Positions 1 through 6,843 of a stretch of 11,257 nt of DNA are shown one piece after another. The DNA is taken from the NCBI GenBank assembly GCA_945957305.1, contig CAMFLN010000033.1, forward strand, positions 1-11,257, written 5' to 3'. Every line of letters starts with the position of its first letter. Within the stretch, counting starts at the first letter, position 1. The notes beneath the pieces are model-generated. The model was given only the letters and a program-made list of their open reading frames with translations. It searched no databases and was not told where the DNA came from. This stretch comes from an uncultured Planctomycetaceae bacterium (GTDB taxonomy: Bacteria; Planctomycetota; Planctomycetia; Pirellulales; JACPPG01). Made by a program: the position numbers and the translations under genes.

Positions 1-1
1 G

Positions 2-1717
2 TACTTCAGCTTCCGCACGTGGCGCACGCTCGCCGTGGCCGTACTGGGCAGCGCGATGGCCATCCTGCTGGTGCTGGGCTGGCTGGGGGCGGGTGGCGGA
101 ACTTTGGGGGTCGTCACGGTTGCCACGCCAGCCCTGATCTCGATCATTGGCGTCGCGTCGACCATGCATTTTGGCGAGTACGCGGCCGAACATGGTAGCA
201 CTGGCGAAACGCGGCGCCGCACGCAACTGGTCAGCTGGGTCGCTGTTCCCTGCTTGGGGGCTGCGGCCACCACGGCCATCGGTTTCTTGATGCTGGTCTT
301 CAACGACCTCGCGCCGGTGCGCGACCTGGGCGTGCAGTTGTTCATCGGATCGTTGTTGGCGTTCTTTGGCGTGTTTCTGGTCTCGCAGATCCTGCCGATC
401 CGCAACGCTTCGGGCGGGGTGTGGCTCACGCAGGATCGTTTTCGCCGTTACGCCCACGCTGTGACTTCGCTGCCGGTGATCTCGACGTTGGGGCTGGTTG
501 GGCTCACGCTGCTGTTGTTTTTTTGTGCCTGGCCGCGGCCGGCCGACTACCCCATAGGCCTGTACGTCGACGCTGATCCGTTTTCGTTCTTTACCGAAGA
601 GCAGCCCATCACTCGCGCGCTTGATCTGTTCTCGCGGCGCGAATTCGGGGTCTATCAGCTCGATGTGATTCTCGTGCCGAAGGAATACGCCGCCCCGCCC
701 AAAGTCGGCCGCCCCGCCGACCCGGTCTACGAGGCGAACCGGGCACGCTCGCGCGAATACAGCGACTTGATCCTCTCCCGGCGCGACCTGGGCGTGATGC
801 GCGTGGTCTCGACCGATGCGTTTCATCAGCGGCAGCAGGCGTTTCAGCAGCAACTGGAAAAGACGCGGCGTGAAGAAGGGATGGGAGCATACCTGGCCAA
901 GCTGGGACGCGTCACGTCGCAGTCGTCGATCTTTTCGTCCACTTTTCAGAGTTGGAATCACGACAAGCAGAACTCCGGCGCGCTGCGTTTGACATTTCTG
1001 GCCCATGAATCCGGGGGCGAAGGTTTTGCGCCGCTGCTCCGCTTTGCCCGCGAGAATCTGCCCCGCGACCGGTTCGACTGTTACCTGTGCGGATCGATTG
1101 CGCAGGTCGTGCAATTGGGCGAGGGGCTCAGCGGCGGCATCCTGTGGGGGCTTGGCTCGAGCGTGATCATTATCGCCGTGCTGTGCGGCATCTTGTTCCG
1201 TTCGCTCAAGTTCACGTTGCTGGCGCTGCCGCCGAACTTGTTTCCGGTGCTGGCCATCTATGGCGTCATGGGGCTGTTCAAGATCCCGATCAGTTCCGGC
1301 TCGGCCATGGTCGCCACGATCGCGCTGGGGATCGCGGTCAACGACACCATGCATTTCGTGCTGCACTACAAACGACTAACGCGCGAGCGCGGTTTGGCGA
1401 CTCGCGCGGGAGTCGAACAGACCATTGCCGACCTGGGACGGCCGATCGTGCTGACCTCGGTTGTGCATATCGCCGGCTTTACTGTTTTTCTTTTGACCGA
1501 TTTTCAGCCGCTGTTCCACTTCGGCCTGCTGTCGAGTGCCGCGATGACCGCGGCCATGCTCGGCGACCTCTTCATGTTGCCGAACTTGCTGATGCTCTTC
1601 GATCAAAAGCCGGCCAGCATCCCGGAAACGACCGTACCGGCGGGGCATCTGGGGCATGCGCCAAGAAATGATGAAGGAAGAATGATGAATGATGAATTGC
1701 GGTCGCCCGCGGTTTAG
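2..1717 (+). CDS. RND/MMPL-family transporter, C-terminal part (5' end outside window)
   Basis: The reading frame is open from base 2, so the gene begins upstream; 571 residues are visible. Seen: the protein starts in a cluster of hydrophobic helices (first membrane block, roughly visible residues 10-135). One more helix follows near 155-175, then a soluble, probably periplasmic, domain (about 180-360), then a second block of about five helices (about 370-535). The second block contains the GIAVNDTMHF motif, typical of the charged TM4 region of MMPL/RND proteins. This duplicated arrangement of helix block plus periplasmic domain is the RND superfamily architecture. Family knowledge: such proton-driven inner-membrane proteins export lipids or hydrophobic compounds; some resemble the hopanoid-associated HpnN group. 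The substrate cannot be told from the sequence. The last about 15 residues (NDEGRMMNDELRSPAV) are encoded by a low-complexity GATGAA-rich stretch and look like read-through into a repeat rather than a conserved tail. It converges on the phosphonate gene downstream and is probably unrelated to it. Confidence 0.85.
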   Translation, partial: YFSFRTWRTLAVAVLGSAMAILLVLGWLGAGGGTLGVVTVATPALISIIGVASTMHFGEYAAEHGSTGETRRRTQLVSWVAVPCLGAAATTAIGFLMLVFNDLAPVRDLGVQLFIGSLLAFFGVFLVSQILPIRNASGGVWLTQDRFRRYAHAVTSLPVISTLGLVGLTLLLFFCAWPRPADYPIGLYVDADPFSFFTEEQPITRALDLFSRREFGVYQLDVILVPKEYAAPPKVGRPADPVYEANRARSREYSDLILSRRDLGVMRVVSTDAFHQRQQAFQQQLEKTRREEGMGAYLAKLGRVTSQSSIFSSTFQSWNHDKQNSGALRLTFLAHESGGEGFAPLLRFARENLPRDRFDCYLCGSIAQVVQLGEGLSGGILWGLGSSVIIIAVLCGILFRSLKFTLLALPPNLFPVLAIYGVMGLFKIPISSGSAMVATIALGIAVNDTMHFVLHYKRLTRERGLATRAGVEQTIADLGRPIVLTSVVHIAGFTVFLLTDFQPLFHFGLLSSAAMTAAMLGDLFMLPNLLMLFDQKPASIPETTVPAGHLGHAPRNDEGRMMNDELRSPAV

Positions 1718-1750
1718 GCCTTGCGCGATTTGTTCATCATTCTGCATTTC
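1664..1750. repeat. GATGAA-rich low-complexity repeat with an 11-bp inverted copy
   Basis: Seen: bases 1667-1696 consist of repeated GATGAA/GAATGAT units. The 11-mer AGAATGATGAA (1679-1689) recurs exactly as its reverse complement TTCATCATTCT (1733-1743), leaving a 43-nt loop that holds both the transporter stop codon and the end of pbfA. The purine-rich flank is also echoed (GAAGGAA at 1672-1678 against TTTCCTTC at 1747-1754). The repeat encodes the odd tail of the transporter and touches the last codons of the convergent gene. It could fold as a hairpin in either transcript and act as a shared boundary between convergent genes. There is no terminal T-run of the classical kind, so I do not call it an intrinsic terminator. 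Confidence 0.5.
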
Positions 1751-3119
1751 CTTCCACTTCCGTCAGGCACTGGTCCAGAATCTCCACCGCCTGGTTCATT
1801 TCTTCGTTGGTGATCGTCAGCGGCGGGGTGAGCGTCAGGATATTTCCCATCGTCAGCTTGAAACTCAAGCCCTTCGAGAGCGCCCGGTACATCACCGCTT
1901 CGGCTTCTTCGGTAGCCCGCTCGCGGGTTTGGCGATCTTTCACCAACTCGATTCCCATGAGCAGTCCTAGGCCGCGCACGTCGCCGATAAGCCGGTGCCG
2001 CTGCATCATTGCGCGCAGAGCTGCTAATGTGCGTTCGCCGAGCGTTTTGGCGTGTTCGACCAGGTGGTGCTCTTCGATGTAATTGATCGTGGCGAGCGCC
2101 GCCGCGCAGGCCACGGGGCTTTTCTCGTGCGTGTAATGCCCCAGGGCGCGATCGGCCGCCACGTCGAGTCCCGGCCGGGCGATCATCGCCGCCAGCGGCA
2201 TGACACCACCGCCGAGACCTTTGCCGATCACGAGAATGTCAGGTGTGACGCCAAAGTGTTCGCAAGTGAACATCCGGCCGGTTCGCCCCAGACCGTGGCA
2301 GATTTCGTCGAAGATCAACAGCGTGCCGTGCCGATCGCATGCCCGACGCACGGCCTGCCAATATTCGGCCGGCGGAATGTAGGGGGTGCTGCGGATCGGC
2401 TCGGCGATCACGGCCGCTACGTCGCGCTCATGTTCCAGCACATATTCCAGGTACGCCTCGCACTTCAGATCGCAACCGCCGCGCGACGAACAGTCCCACA
2501 GGCAGCGGTACGAATCGGCCGGCGGCACATGCTCGCAACCGGGCAAGAGTGGTCCAATCCCGGCACGAAAGACCGCCTCGCCGCCGACGCTGACACAATC
2601 GAGCGAGGCCCCGTGAAAGGCGTCCCACATCGAGATCACCTTGTGCCGGCCTGTGGCCACGCGCGCGAGCTTTAACGCCATGCCGATGGCGCTGGTTCCG
2701 CCAGGACAGAACAGGACCTTCGACAAGTCGCCGGGCGTAATCTCGGCGAGTTTTTTTGCCAGATCGACCGCCACGCGATTTGTGTAGCGGCGCGTACAGA
2801 ACGGCATGTCGTCGAGCTGCTTCTTGATCGCCGCAATGACTGCCGGGTTGGCAAAGCCCACCTGGTGGACGTTGTTGCCGTGAAAGTCCATGTACCGCCG
2901 CCCCTGGAGATCTTCGAGCCAGATCCCTTCGCACGAATGGAGCGCATTCAAACAGGGCGTCGACAGCGATTGATGCAGAAAGTATTTCGCGTCCTCGGCC
3001 AGGAGAGCCCGTGTTTCGGCATCCAGGCTGTCGGCTTGCCACTGGTCTCGCTGCTGAGAGAGGTTGATATCCCCTTCCGATTTCTCGGCGGAAAGGTCAT
3101 TGTCGGCGGGGCGAGTCAA
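1737..3119 (-). CDS. pbfA: PLP-dependent (R)-1-hydroxy-2-aminoethylphosphonate ammonia-lyase (PbfA-type)
   Basis: Role: PbfA converts R-HAEP to phosphonoacetaldehyde plus ammonia in the cytoplasm, feeding PhnX. Seen: a 460-residue fold-type-I, class-III aminotransferase-like protein. It has the cofactor-loop GGTSAIG (140-146), an aromatic/histidine stretch WDAFHG (165-170), the PLP-ring aspartate in IFDEICHG (Asp271), the Schiff-base lysine in VIGKGLGGG (Lys300), and THEKSP (330-335). Four cysteines lie close together in CLWDCSSRGGCDLKC (206, 210, 216, 220). Start: the TTG codon at 3119 is chosen because GGAG sits seven bases upstream; no good ATG precedes the conserved region. Context: it diverges from a permease-phnX-phnW group, the setting in which PbfA enzymes are known, and the phospholyase-like relatives act on aminoethyl phosphates. 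No R-HAEP-forming dioxygenase (PhnY*-type) is visible, so R-HAEP would come from outside or be made elsewhere. Alternative: another class-III enzyme, for example a true AEP or beta-alanine aminotransferase. Assignment to the PLP class-III family is near certain; PbfA specificity is likely but inferred. Confidence 0.78.
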   Translation of the reverse strand: MTRPADNDLSAEKSEGDINLSQQRDQWQADSLDAETRALLAEDAKYFLHQSLSTPCLNALHSCEGIWLEDLQGRRYMDFHGNNVHQVGFANPAVIAAIKKQLDDMPFCTRRYTNRVAVDLAKKLAEITPGDLSKVLFCPGGTSAIGMALKLARVATGRHKVISMWDAFHGASLDCVSVGGEAVFRAGIGPLLPGCEHVPPADSYRCLWDCSSRGGCDLKCEAYLEYVLEHERDVAAVIAEPIRSTPYIPPAEYWQAVRRACDRHGTLLIFDEICHGLGRTGRMFTCEHFGVTPDILVIGKGLGGGVMPLAAMIARPGLDVAADRALGHYTHEKSPVACAAALATINYIEEHHLVEHAKTLGERTLAALRAMMQRHRLIGDVRGLGLLMGIELVKDRQTRERATEEAEAVMYRALSKGLSFKLTMGNILTLTPPLTITNEEMNQAVEILDQCLTEVEGNAE

Positions 3120-3123
3120 ATTA

Positions 3124-3130
3124 CTTCTCC
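3124..3130 (-). promoter_or_regulatory. Ribosome binding site supporting the TTG start of pbfA
   Basis: On the minus strand the bases read GGAGAAG, with the GGAG core (3127-3130) seven bases before the TTG at 3119. This is the best SD sequence in the left half of the window and is the reason for taking the rare TTG codon as the start. Confidence 0.6.
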
Positions 3131-3172
3131 GCGGGTGGGCCCAAAGAGGATAATTGCGGAATACGCATCAAT

Positions 3173-3216
3173 CGTCGGTTGCCGTGGCGGCGGCTGTCAA
3201 GCCGGCGACGGTTGGC
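3173..3216. promoter_or_regulatory. Candidate operator in the pbfA / permease divergent region
   Basis: Seen: a dyad CGGCT-GTCA-AGCCG at 3191-3204 is centred between two imperfect direct copies of an 11-mer, CGTCGGTTGCC (3173-3183) and CGACGGTTGGC (3206-3216). These match at 9 of 11 positions and are offset by 33 bp, about three helical turns. The block lies in the 130-bp gap between divergent catabolic genes, and its right copy overlaps the putative -35 box of the permease. On the minus strand the dyad contains TTGACA (3195-3200), a good -35 for pbfA, but no convincing -10 follows at 16-19 bp. A regulator binding here could control both directions. No regulator gene is in the window, so this is inference from sequence symmetry. 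Confidence 0.35.
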
Positions 3217-3241
3217 AACTGCGGCACGTGCTCGCTATGAT
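3212..3241 (+). promoter_or_regulatory. Putative sigma70-type promoter, possibly giving a leaderless permease mRNA
   Basis: TTGGCA (3212-3217) and TATGAT (3236-3241) are separated by 18 bp, and each matches the sigma70 consensus at five of six positions. The expected transcription start, about seven bases past the -10, falls at about 3248-3250, directly at the ATG at 3250. No SD sequence precedes that ATG, which agrees with a leaderless transcript. No transcription data are available to me. Confidence 0.45.
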
Positions 3242-3249
3242 TCGGCGGC

Positions 3250-4701
3250 ATGAATCCACATTCGCACCTATTTCGCTGGCAAGTCATCACGTTCGCCACG
3301 TTGTGGATTGGTTACGCCGGCTATTATGTCTGCCGCTCGAACTTGTCGGTGGCCGGGCCGATGTTGCAGGCTGAGCTGGCCGAACAACCGGCGGGCGCCG
3401 TCGAAAATTGGCTACGCGACGCGCGCGAGGGTTTCAGCAGCCGCATGACCGCGGCTGTCGACCGTGGCCGCAGCCTGGTCGGGCTCAGCCGCGCGGAAAC
3501 CGGCGATGCGCCACCGGTGGTCAAACGCGAGGAATCGACCGGCAAACGCCGCTTTGGCCTGATCGCCAGCGTCAGCATCTTGTTTTACGCGCTGGGGAAG
3601 TTCACTAGCGGCATGGCGTGCGATTTTCTTGGCGGGCGGCGGATGTTCCTGTTCGGCATGGTCGCCTCGGCCGCTTGCACCGTGGCGTTCGGCCTGGCCA
3701 CGGGCTTCGCCGCGTTCTTGATAATCTGGAGCATGAATCGCCTGGTGCAATCGATGGGCTGGAGCGCGCTGGTGAAAGTCGCCTCGCGCTGGTTTCCCGC
3801 CGCGCGACATGGCACCATCTTCGGCGTGCTGACGCTCAGCTATCTCTTCGGCGATGCCATCGCCCGACTGGGTTTAGGCGCTTTGTTGCACTTTGGCCTG
3901 GGATGGCGTGGGCTCTTTTTTGCGGCCGCAGGCACCTTGGCAGGCATTGCCCTGATCAGCTCGTTCACCTTGAAATCGAGCCCGGCCGATGTTGGAGCCA
4001 TTGAGCCTGACGCGAACCCGGACAATGTTTACGGCCAGGGGGGCAATGCCCCGCGGCCGTCCGACCTGTTTGACTTGTTGTGGCCGCTAGCCACCAGCTT
4101 TTCGTTCTGGCTGGTCTGCATCATGAGCTTTGGCTTGACCCTGGTGCGCGAGACCTTCAACGTTTGGAATCCGATTTACCTGAAAGAGGCCGTCGGCCTA
4201 AGCGATTCGGGCGCGGCGACCGCCAGTGCGCTGTTTCCCTTGGTCGGCGGTTTGTCGACCATTGCCGCTGGCTTGCTCACCGATCGCGTGGCTGGGGGGC
4301 GGCGCGGATCCGTGATGTTCCCGTTCTTGGCGTTGCTCGTGGCGGCCTTGTATGGCCTGGCTCGGGTGTCGCCCGACTCCGGCCCCTTAGTTCCGCTGGC
4401 GCTGACCAGTGTCGTGTCGTTTGCGTTGTTGGGCCCTTATTCGTTTCTGACCGGGGTCATTTCGCTCGATTTTGGCGGCAAGCGCGGCAGCTCGACCGCG
4501 GCCGGACTGGCCGATACCGCCGGGTATCTGGGCGCCGTGATTTCGGGCTATGGCGTCGGCGCAATTGCCGAGCAGCACGGCTGGGCAGGCGCGTTTTCCA
4601 CGTTGGGCGCCGTCGCCGCGATGACATTGGTCGCCGCCGCGTTGTACTGGTATCTGCACGATTTTCGCCGGCGGTCCCCCTCGACTACGGCAGGCGTTTG
4701 A
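3250..4701 (+). CDS. MFS permease of the organophosphate:phosphate antiporter (GlpT/UhpC) family, candidate aminoethylphosphonate importer
   Basis: Seen: 483 residues, about 12 hydrophobic segments. TM1 carries GYAGYYVCRSNLS, matching the GlpT/UhpT signature; Arg29 aligns with the GlpT substrate-binding Arg45. The second half has LVRETFNVWNPIYLKE, where Arg300 aligns with GlpT Arg269. FTSGMACDFLGGRR (118-131) is the MFS loop 2-3 motif. Both phosphate-binding arginines are therefore kept, which suits a phosphonate or organophosphate anion. Odd: the loop between TM1 and TM2 (about 41-103) is roughly 50-60 residues longer than in GlpT, is polar with many Arg, and on the GlpT topology would be periplasmic. 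Context: it is divergent from pbfA and 99 bp before phnX, so it is the likely importer for AEP/R-HAEP. An MFS AEP permease (AepP) has been described in pseudomonads; orthology to it is untested. The start is the ATG at 3250, with no SD sequence. Alternative: a glycerol-3-phosphate or sugar-phosphate transporter. Family certain, substrate inferred. Confidence 0.85.
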   Translation: MNPHSHLFRWQVITFATLWIGYAGYYVCRSNLSVAGPMLQAELAEQPAGAVENWLRDAREGFSSRMTAAVDRGRSLVGLSRAETGDAPPVVKREESTGKRRFGLIASVSILFYALGKFTSGMACDFLGGRRMFLFGMVASAACTVAFGLATGFAAFLIIWSMNRLVQSMGWSALVKVASRWFPAARHGTIFGVLTLSYLFGDAIARLGLGALLHFGLGWRGLFFAAAGTLAGIALISSFTLKSSPADVGAIEPDANPDNVYGQGGNAPRPSDLFDLLWPLATSFSFWLVCIMSFGLTLVRETFNVWNPIYLKEAVGLSDSGAATASALFPLVGGLSTIAAGLLTDRVAGGRRGSVMFPFLALLVAALYGLARVSPDSGPLVPLALTSVVSFALLGPYSFLTGVISLDFGGKRGSSTAAGLADTAGYLGAVISGYGVGAIAEQHGWAGAFSTLGAVAAMTLVAAALYWYLHDFRRRSPSTTAGV

Positions 4702-4714
4702 AAAAACGCCGGCC
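4689..4714 (+). other. GAAA-tetraloop hairpin straddling the permease stop codon
   Basis: Seen: GGCGTTT (4693-4699) pairs exactly with AAACGCC (4704-4710) around a GAAA loop (4700-4703). After one A-G mismatch the stem extends by GGC (4689-4691) with GCC (4712-4714). The permease stop codon TGA (4699-4701) lies at the top of the hairpin. No U-run follows, so it is not a classical intrinsic terminator. It could stabilise the 3' end of the permease message, or partly uncouple it from phnX. Confidence 0.45.
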
Positions 4715-4800
4715 ACACGCCACAATGCGGCCTCACTCGGTCTGCCACGCGCGAGCGTTGGTGCTGAGCCGAACCTCTTCAGCCCTGGGCAACCGGATTC

Positions 4801-5625
4801 ATGGCCCACCGCATCGCTGCAGCAAAGATTCAACTGGTTGTTTTTGATTGGGCCGGGACCACGGTCGATCACGGCTGCTTCGCGCCGGTAACCCCGTTTG
4901 TCGAGGCGCTGGCACATTTCGGCGTGACGATCACGCTCGACGAGGCACGCGCGCCCATGGGGCTCGGTAAACGCGAGCACTTGCGGGCGATCCTTTCCAT
5001 GCCGCGCGTCGCCGCCGAGTGGCGCAGCAAGCACGGCCGCGATTGGACCGAGCAAGACCTCGATCGCGCCTATCAAGAGCAGTTCGTTCCGCGGCAACTC
5101 GCTTCGGTGCGCGAGCATAGCCGCTTGATTCCCGGCCTGCTCGACGCTGTCGCCTGGTTGCGCGAACAGGGGATCAAGATCGGCACCTCGACGGGCTACT
5201 TTGCCGAAGCGGCCGAGATCGCGTATGCCGAGGCCGCCGCGCAGGGCTATGTTCCCGATTGCAACGTTTCGCCCGGGGATGTGCCCAGGGGCCGGCCGGC
5301 TCCCTGGATGATCTATCGCAACATGGAAGCGCTGGGGGTCTATCCCCCGGCGGCCGTGCTGAAACTCGGCGATACGGTTCCCGACATCGAGGAAGGGCTG
5401 GCCGCGGGCGTCTGGAGCGCCGGCGTCACGCATACGGGGAGCGACGTCGGATTGTCGGTCGAGGAGTTCGCCGCGCTACAGCCAGCCGAGCGGCACAACC
5501 GGGTACAGCGGGCTCGTGCGCGCTTGATTGCCGCCGAAGCTCACGAGGTGATCAACTCCGTGGCTGAGCTGCCAGAACTTGTGGCGCGCATCAACGCGCG
5601 GCTGATGAACGGCGAGCGTCCGTAG
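4801..5625 (+). CDS. phnX: Phosphonoacetaldehyde hydrolase (phosphonatase)
   Basis: Role: hydrolyses the C-P bond of phosphonoacetaldehyde to acetaldehyde and phosphate; cytoplasmic, Mg-dependent, HAD superfamily. Seen: 274 residues, a normal length for the family. HAD motif I is FDWAGTTVDHGC with nucleophile Asp16 and the Ala18 typical of PhnX. The cap-domain segment MGLGKREHLR supplies the Schiff-base Lys57, with Met53 and His60 at the same spacing as Met49/Lys53/His56 of the Bacillus cereus enzyme. Motif II is in GTSTGYF, a following GRPAPWM carries the motif III region, and LGDTVPDIEEG is the metal-binding motif IV. All catalytic positions I know for the family are present. The ATG at 4801 gives the usual short N-terminus before motif I; no clear SD sequence precedes it. 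It follows the permease by 99 bp and precedes phnW by 64 bp on the same strand, giving both steps of the AEP phosphonatase route together with the adjacent pbfA. Confidence 0.95.
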   Translation: MAHRIAAAKIQLVVFDWAGTTVDHGCFAPVTPFVEALAHFGVTITLDEARAPMGLGKREHLRAILSMPRVAAEWRSKHGRDWTEQDLDRAYQEQFVPRQLASVREHSRLIPGLLDAVAWLREQGIKIGTSTGYFAEAAEIAYAEAAAQGYVPDCNVSPGDVPRGRPAPWMIYRNMEALGVYPPAAVLKLGDTVPDIEEGLAAGVWSAGVTHTGSDVGLSVEEFAALQPAERHNRVQRARARLIAAEAHEVINSVAELPELVARINARLMNGERP

Positions 5626-5674
5626 TCAGCCGCGGGCGACTGCGGGACAAATCACGGCCACGCTGGAAATCTAT

Positions 5675-5679
5675 GAGGA
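5675..5679 (+). promoter_or_regulatory. Ribosome binding site of phnW
   Basis: GAGGA lies ten bases before the ATG at 5690, a slightly long but acceptable spacing. It supports that ATG, which also places the conserved YLLLTPGP segment at the usual distance from the N-terminus. Confidence 0.5.
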
Positions 5680-5689
5680 CAAGCCAGGC

Positions 5690-6814
5690 ATGGATGACGA
5701 AGTTCCCTACCTGCTGTTGACGCCGGGGCCGCTGACCACCAGCCGGCCGGTCAAGCAGGCAATGCTGCGCGATGTCTCGACGTGGGACCGCGACTACAAC
5801 GACATCGTGCAAGATGTGCGTCGCCGCCTGGTGAGCCTGGCGACAGCGAGCCCCGCAGCAAGCGATGCGTACACCGCGGTGCTGATGCAAGGGAGCGGCA
5901 CGTTTGCGGTCGAGGCCACTCTGGGCTCGGTTGTTCCGCGCGACGGCAAGCTGCTGATCCTCGACAACGGGGCGTATGGCCGACGGATGGTCGAGATCGC
6001 GACCCGCCTGGGAATCGCACACGTCACGATCGCGCAGGCCGAGATCGCACAGGCGAATCCCGCGGATTTTGAACGGCGCTTAGCAGCCGATCCTGGCATT
6101 ACTCACGTCGCCATGGTGCACTGTGAGACGACCACCGGCATGATGAATCCGGCGGCCGAGATCGGCCGGATCGTGCAGCGGCATGGCCGGATTTTCATTC
6201 TCGACGCCATGAGCTCGTTCGCTGGCATCCCGATCGATGCCGAGCAGTGGGGCGCTGATTACCTGATTTCATCGGCCAACAAATGCGTTCAAGGCGTCCC
6301 CGGCTTTGGTTTTGTCATCGCGCGGCGCGCCGATCTGGAACGGACCGCGGGTTGGGCGCGATCGTTGAGCCTGGACTTGTTCGACCAATGGCGCGAGATG
6401 GAATTCAAAGGAGGCAAGTGGCGGTATACCTCGCCGACGCACGTCCTGCTGGCCTTGCACCAGGCCCTGGAAGAACTAGCGAACGAAGGGGGCATCGCGG
6501 CACGCCATGCTCGGTACCAGGAGAATCATCGCGTTCTGGTTGCGGGGCTCGAGCGGCTGGGATTTCGCCCGCTGCTCCCCGATGCCGAGCGATCGCCGAT
6601 CATTACCGCCTTCCACTATCCACGCGATCCGTCATTTAGCTTCGACAAAATGTACGAGGCGCTCAAGCGCCGTGGCTTTGTCATTTATCCCGGCAAGGTC
6701 AGTCATGCCGACACGTTTCGCGTCGGGACCATCGGGCATGTCTTTCCCCACGACTTTCAGCGCTTGGTTGGATGCTTCGCCGAGGTCGTGCAGGAATTCG
6801 GCTGGCAGGTCTAG
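5690..6814 (+). CDS. phnW: 2-aminoethylphosphonate:pyruvate aminotransferase
   Basis: Role: transfers the amino group of AEP to pyruvate, giving phosphonoacetaldehyde and alanine; the PLP-dependent first step of AEP breakdown, supplying PhnX. Seen: 374 residues, close to the family length. The N-terminus YLLLTPGPLTTS is the hallmark of this class-V aminotransferase group, followed by STWDRDYN. GSGTFAVEA is the cofactor phosphate-binding segment, HCETTTGMMNP is a family motif, and ILDAMSSFAGIPID holds the PLP-ring Asp. ISSANKCVQGVPGFGFVIA contains the Schiff-base Lys198. YPGKVSHADTFRVGTIGHV near the C-terminus matches the conserved substrate-side region. Nothing is missing. It lies 64 bp after phnX and 29 bp before murD, so it is probably co-transcribed with phnX and may also read through into murD. 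PhnW is specific for AEP and does not act productively on R-HAEP, which explains the adjacent pbfA. Confidence 0.95.
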   Translation: MDDEVPYLLLTPGPLTTSRPVKQAMLRDVSTWDRDYNDIVQDVRRRLVSLATASPAASDAYTAVLMQGSGTFAVEATLGSVVPRDGKLLILDNGAYGRRMVEIATRLGIAHVTIAQAEIAQANPADFERRLAADPGITHVAMVHCETTTGMMNPAAEIGRIVQRHGRIFILDAMSSFAGIPIDAEQWGADYLISSANKCVQGVPGFGFVIARRADLERTAGWARSLSLDLFDQWREMEFKGGKWRYTSPTHVLLALHQALEELANEGGIAARHARYQENHRVLVAGLERLGFRPLLPDAERSPIITAFHYPRDPSFSFDKMYEALKRRGFVIYPGKVSHADTFRVGTIGHVFPHDFQRLVGCFAEVVQEFGWQV

Positions 6815-6843
6815 ACCTCTTGGCTCCTGGCATTGCGCATGCG

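Noticed and set aside
3194..3212. Possible Pho box (CTGTCAA at 3194-3200)
   Set aside because: Only one half-site fits; the second repeat expected eleven bases later (CGACGGT) does not match.
4387..5433. Long open frame on the minus strand (348 codons) across the permease end and phnX
   Set aside because: It lies opposite two well-identified genes, has no family motif and is rich in Arg, Gly and Ala as expected for a shadow frame in GC-rich DNA.
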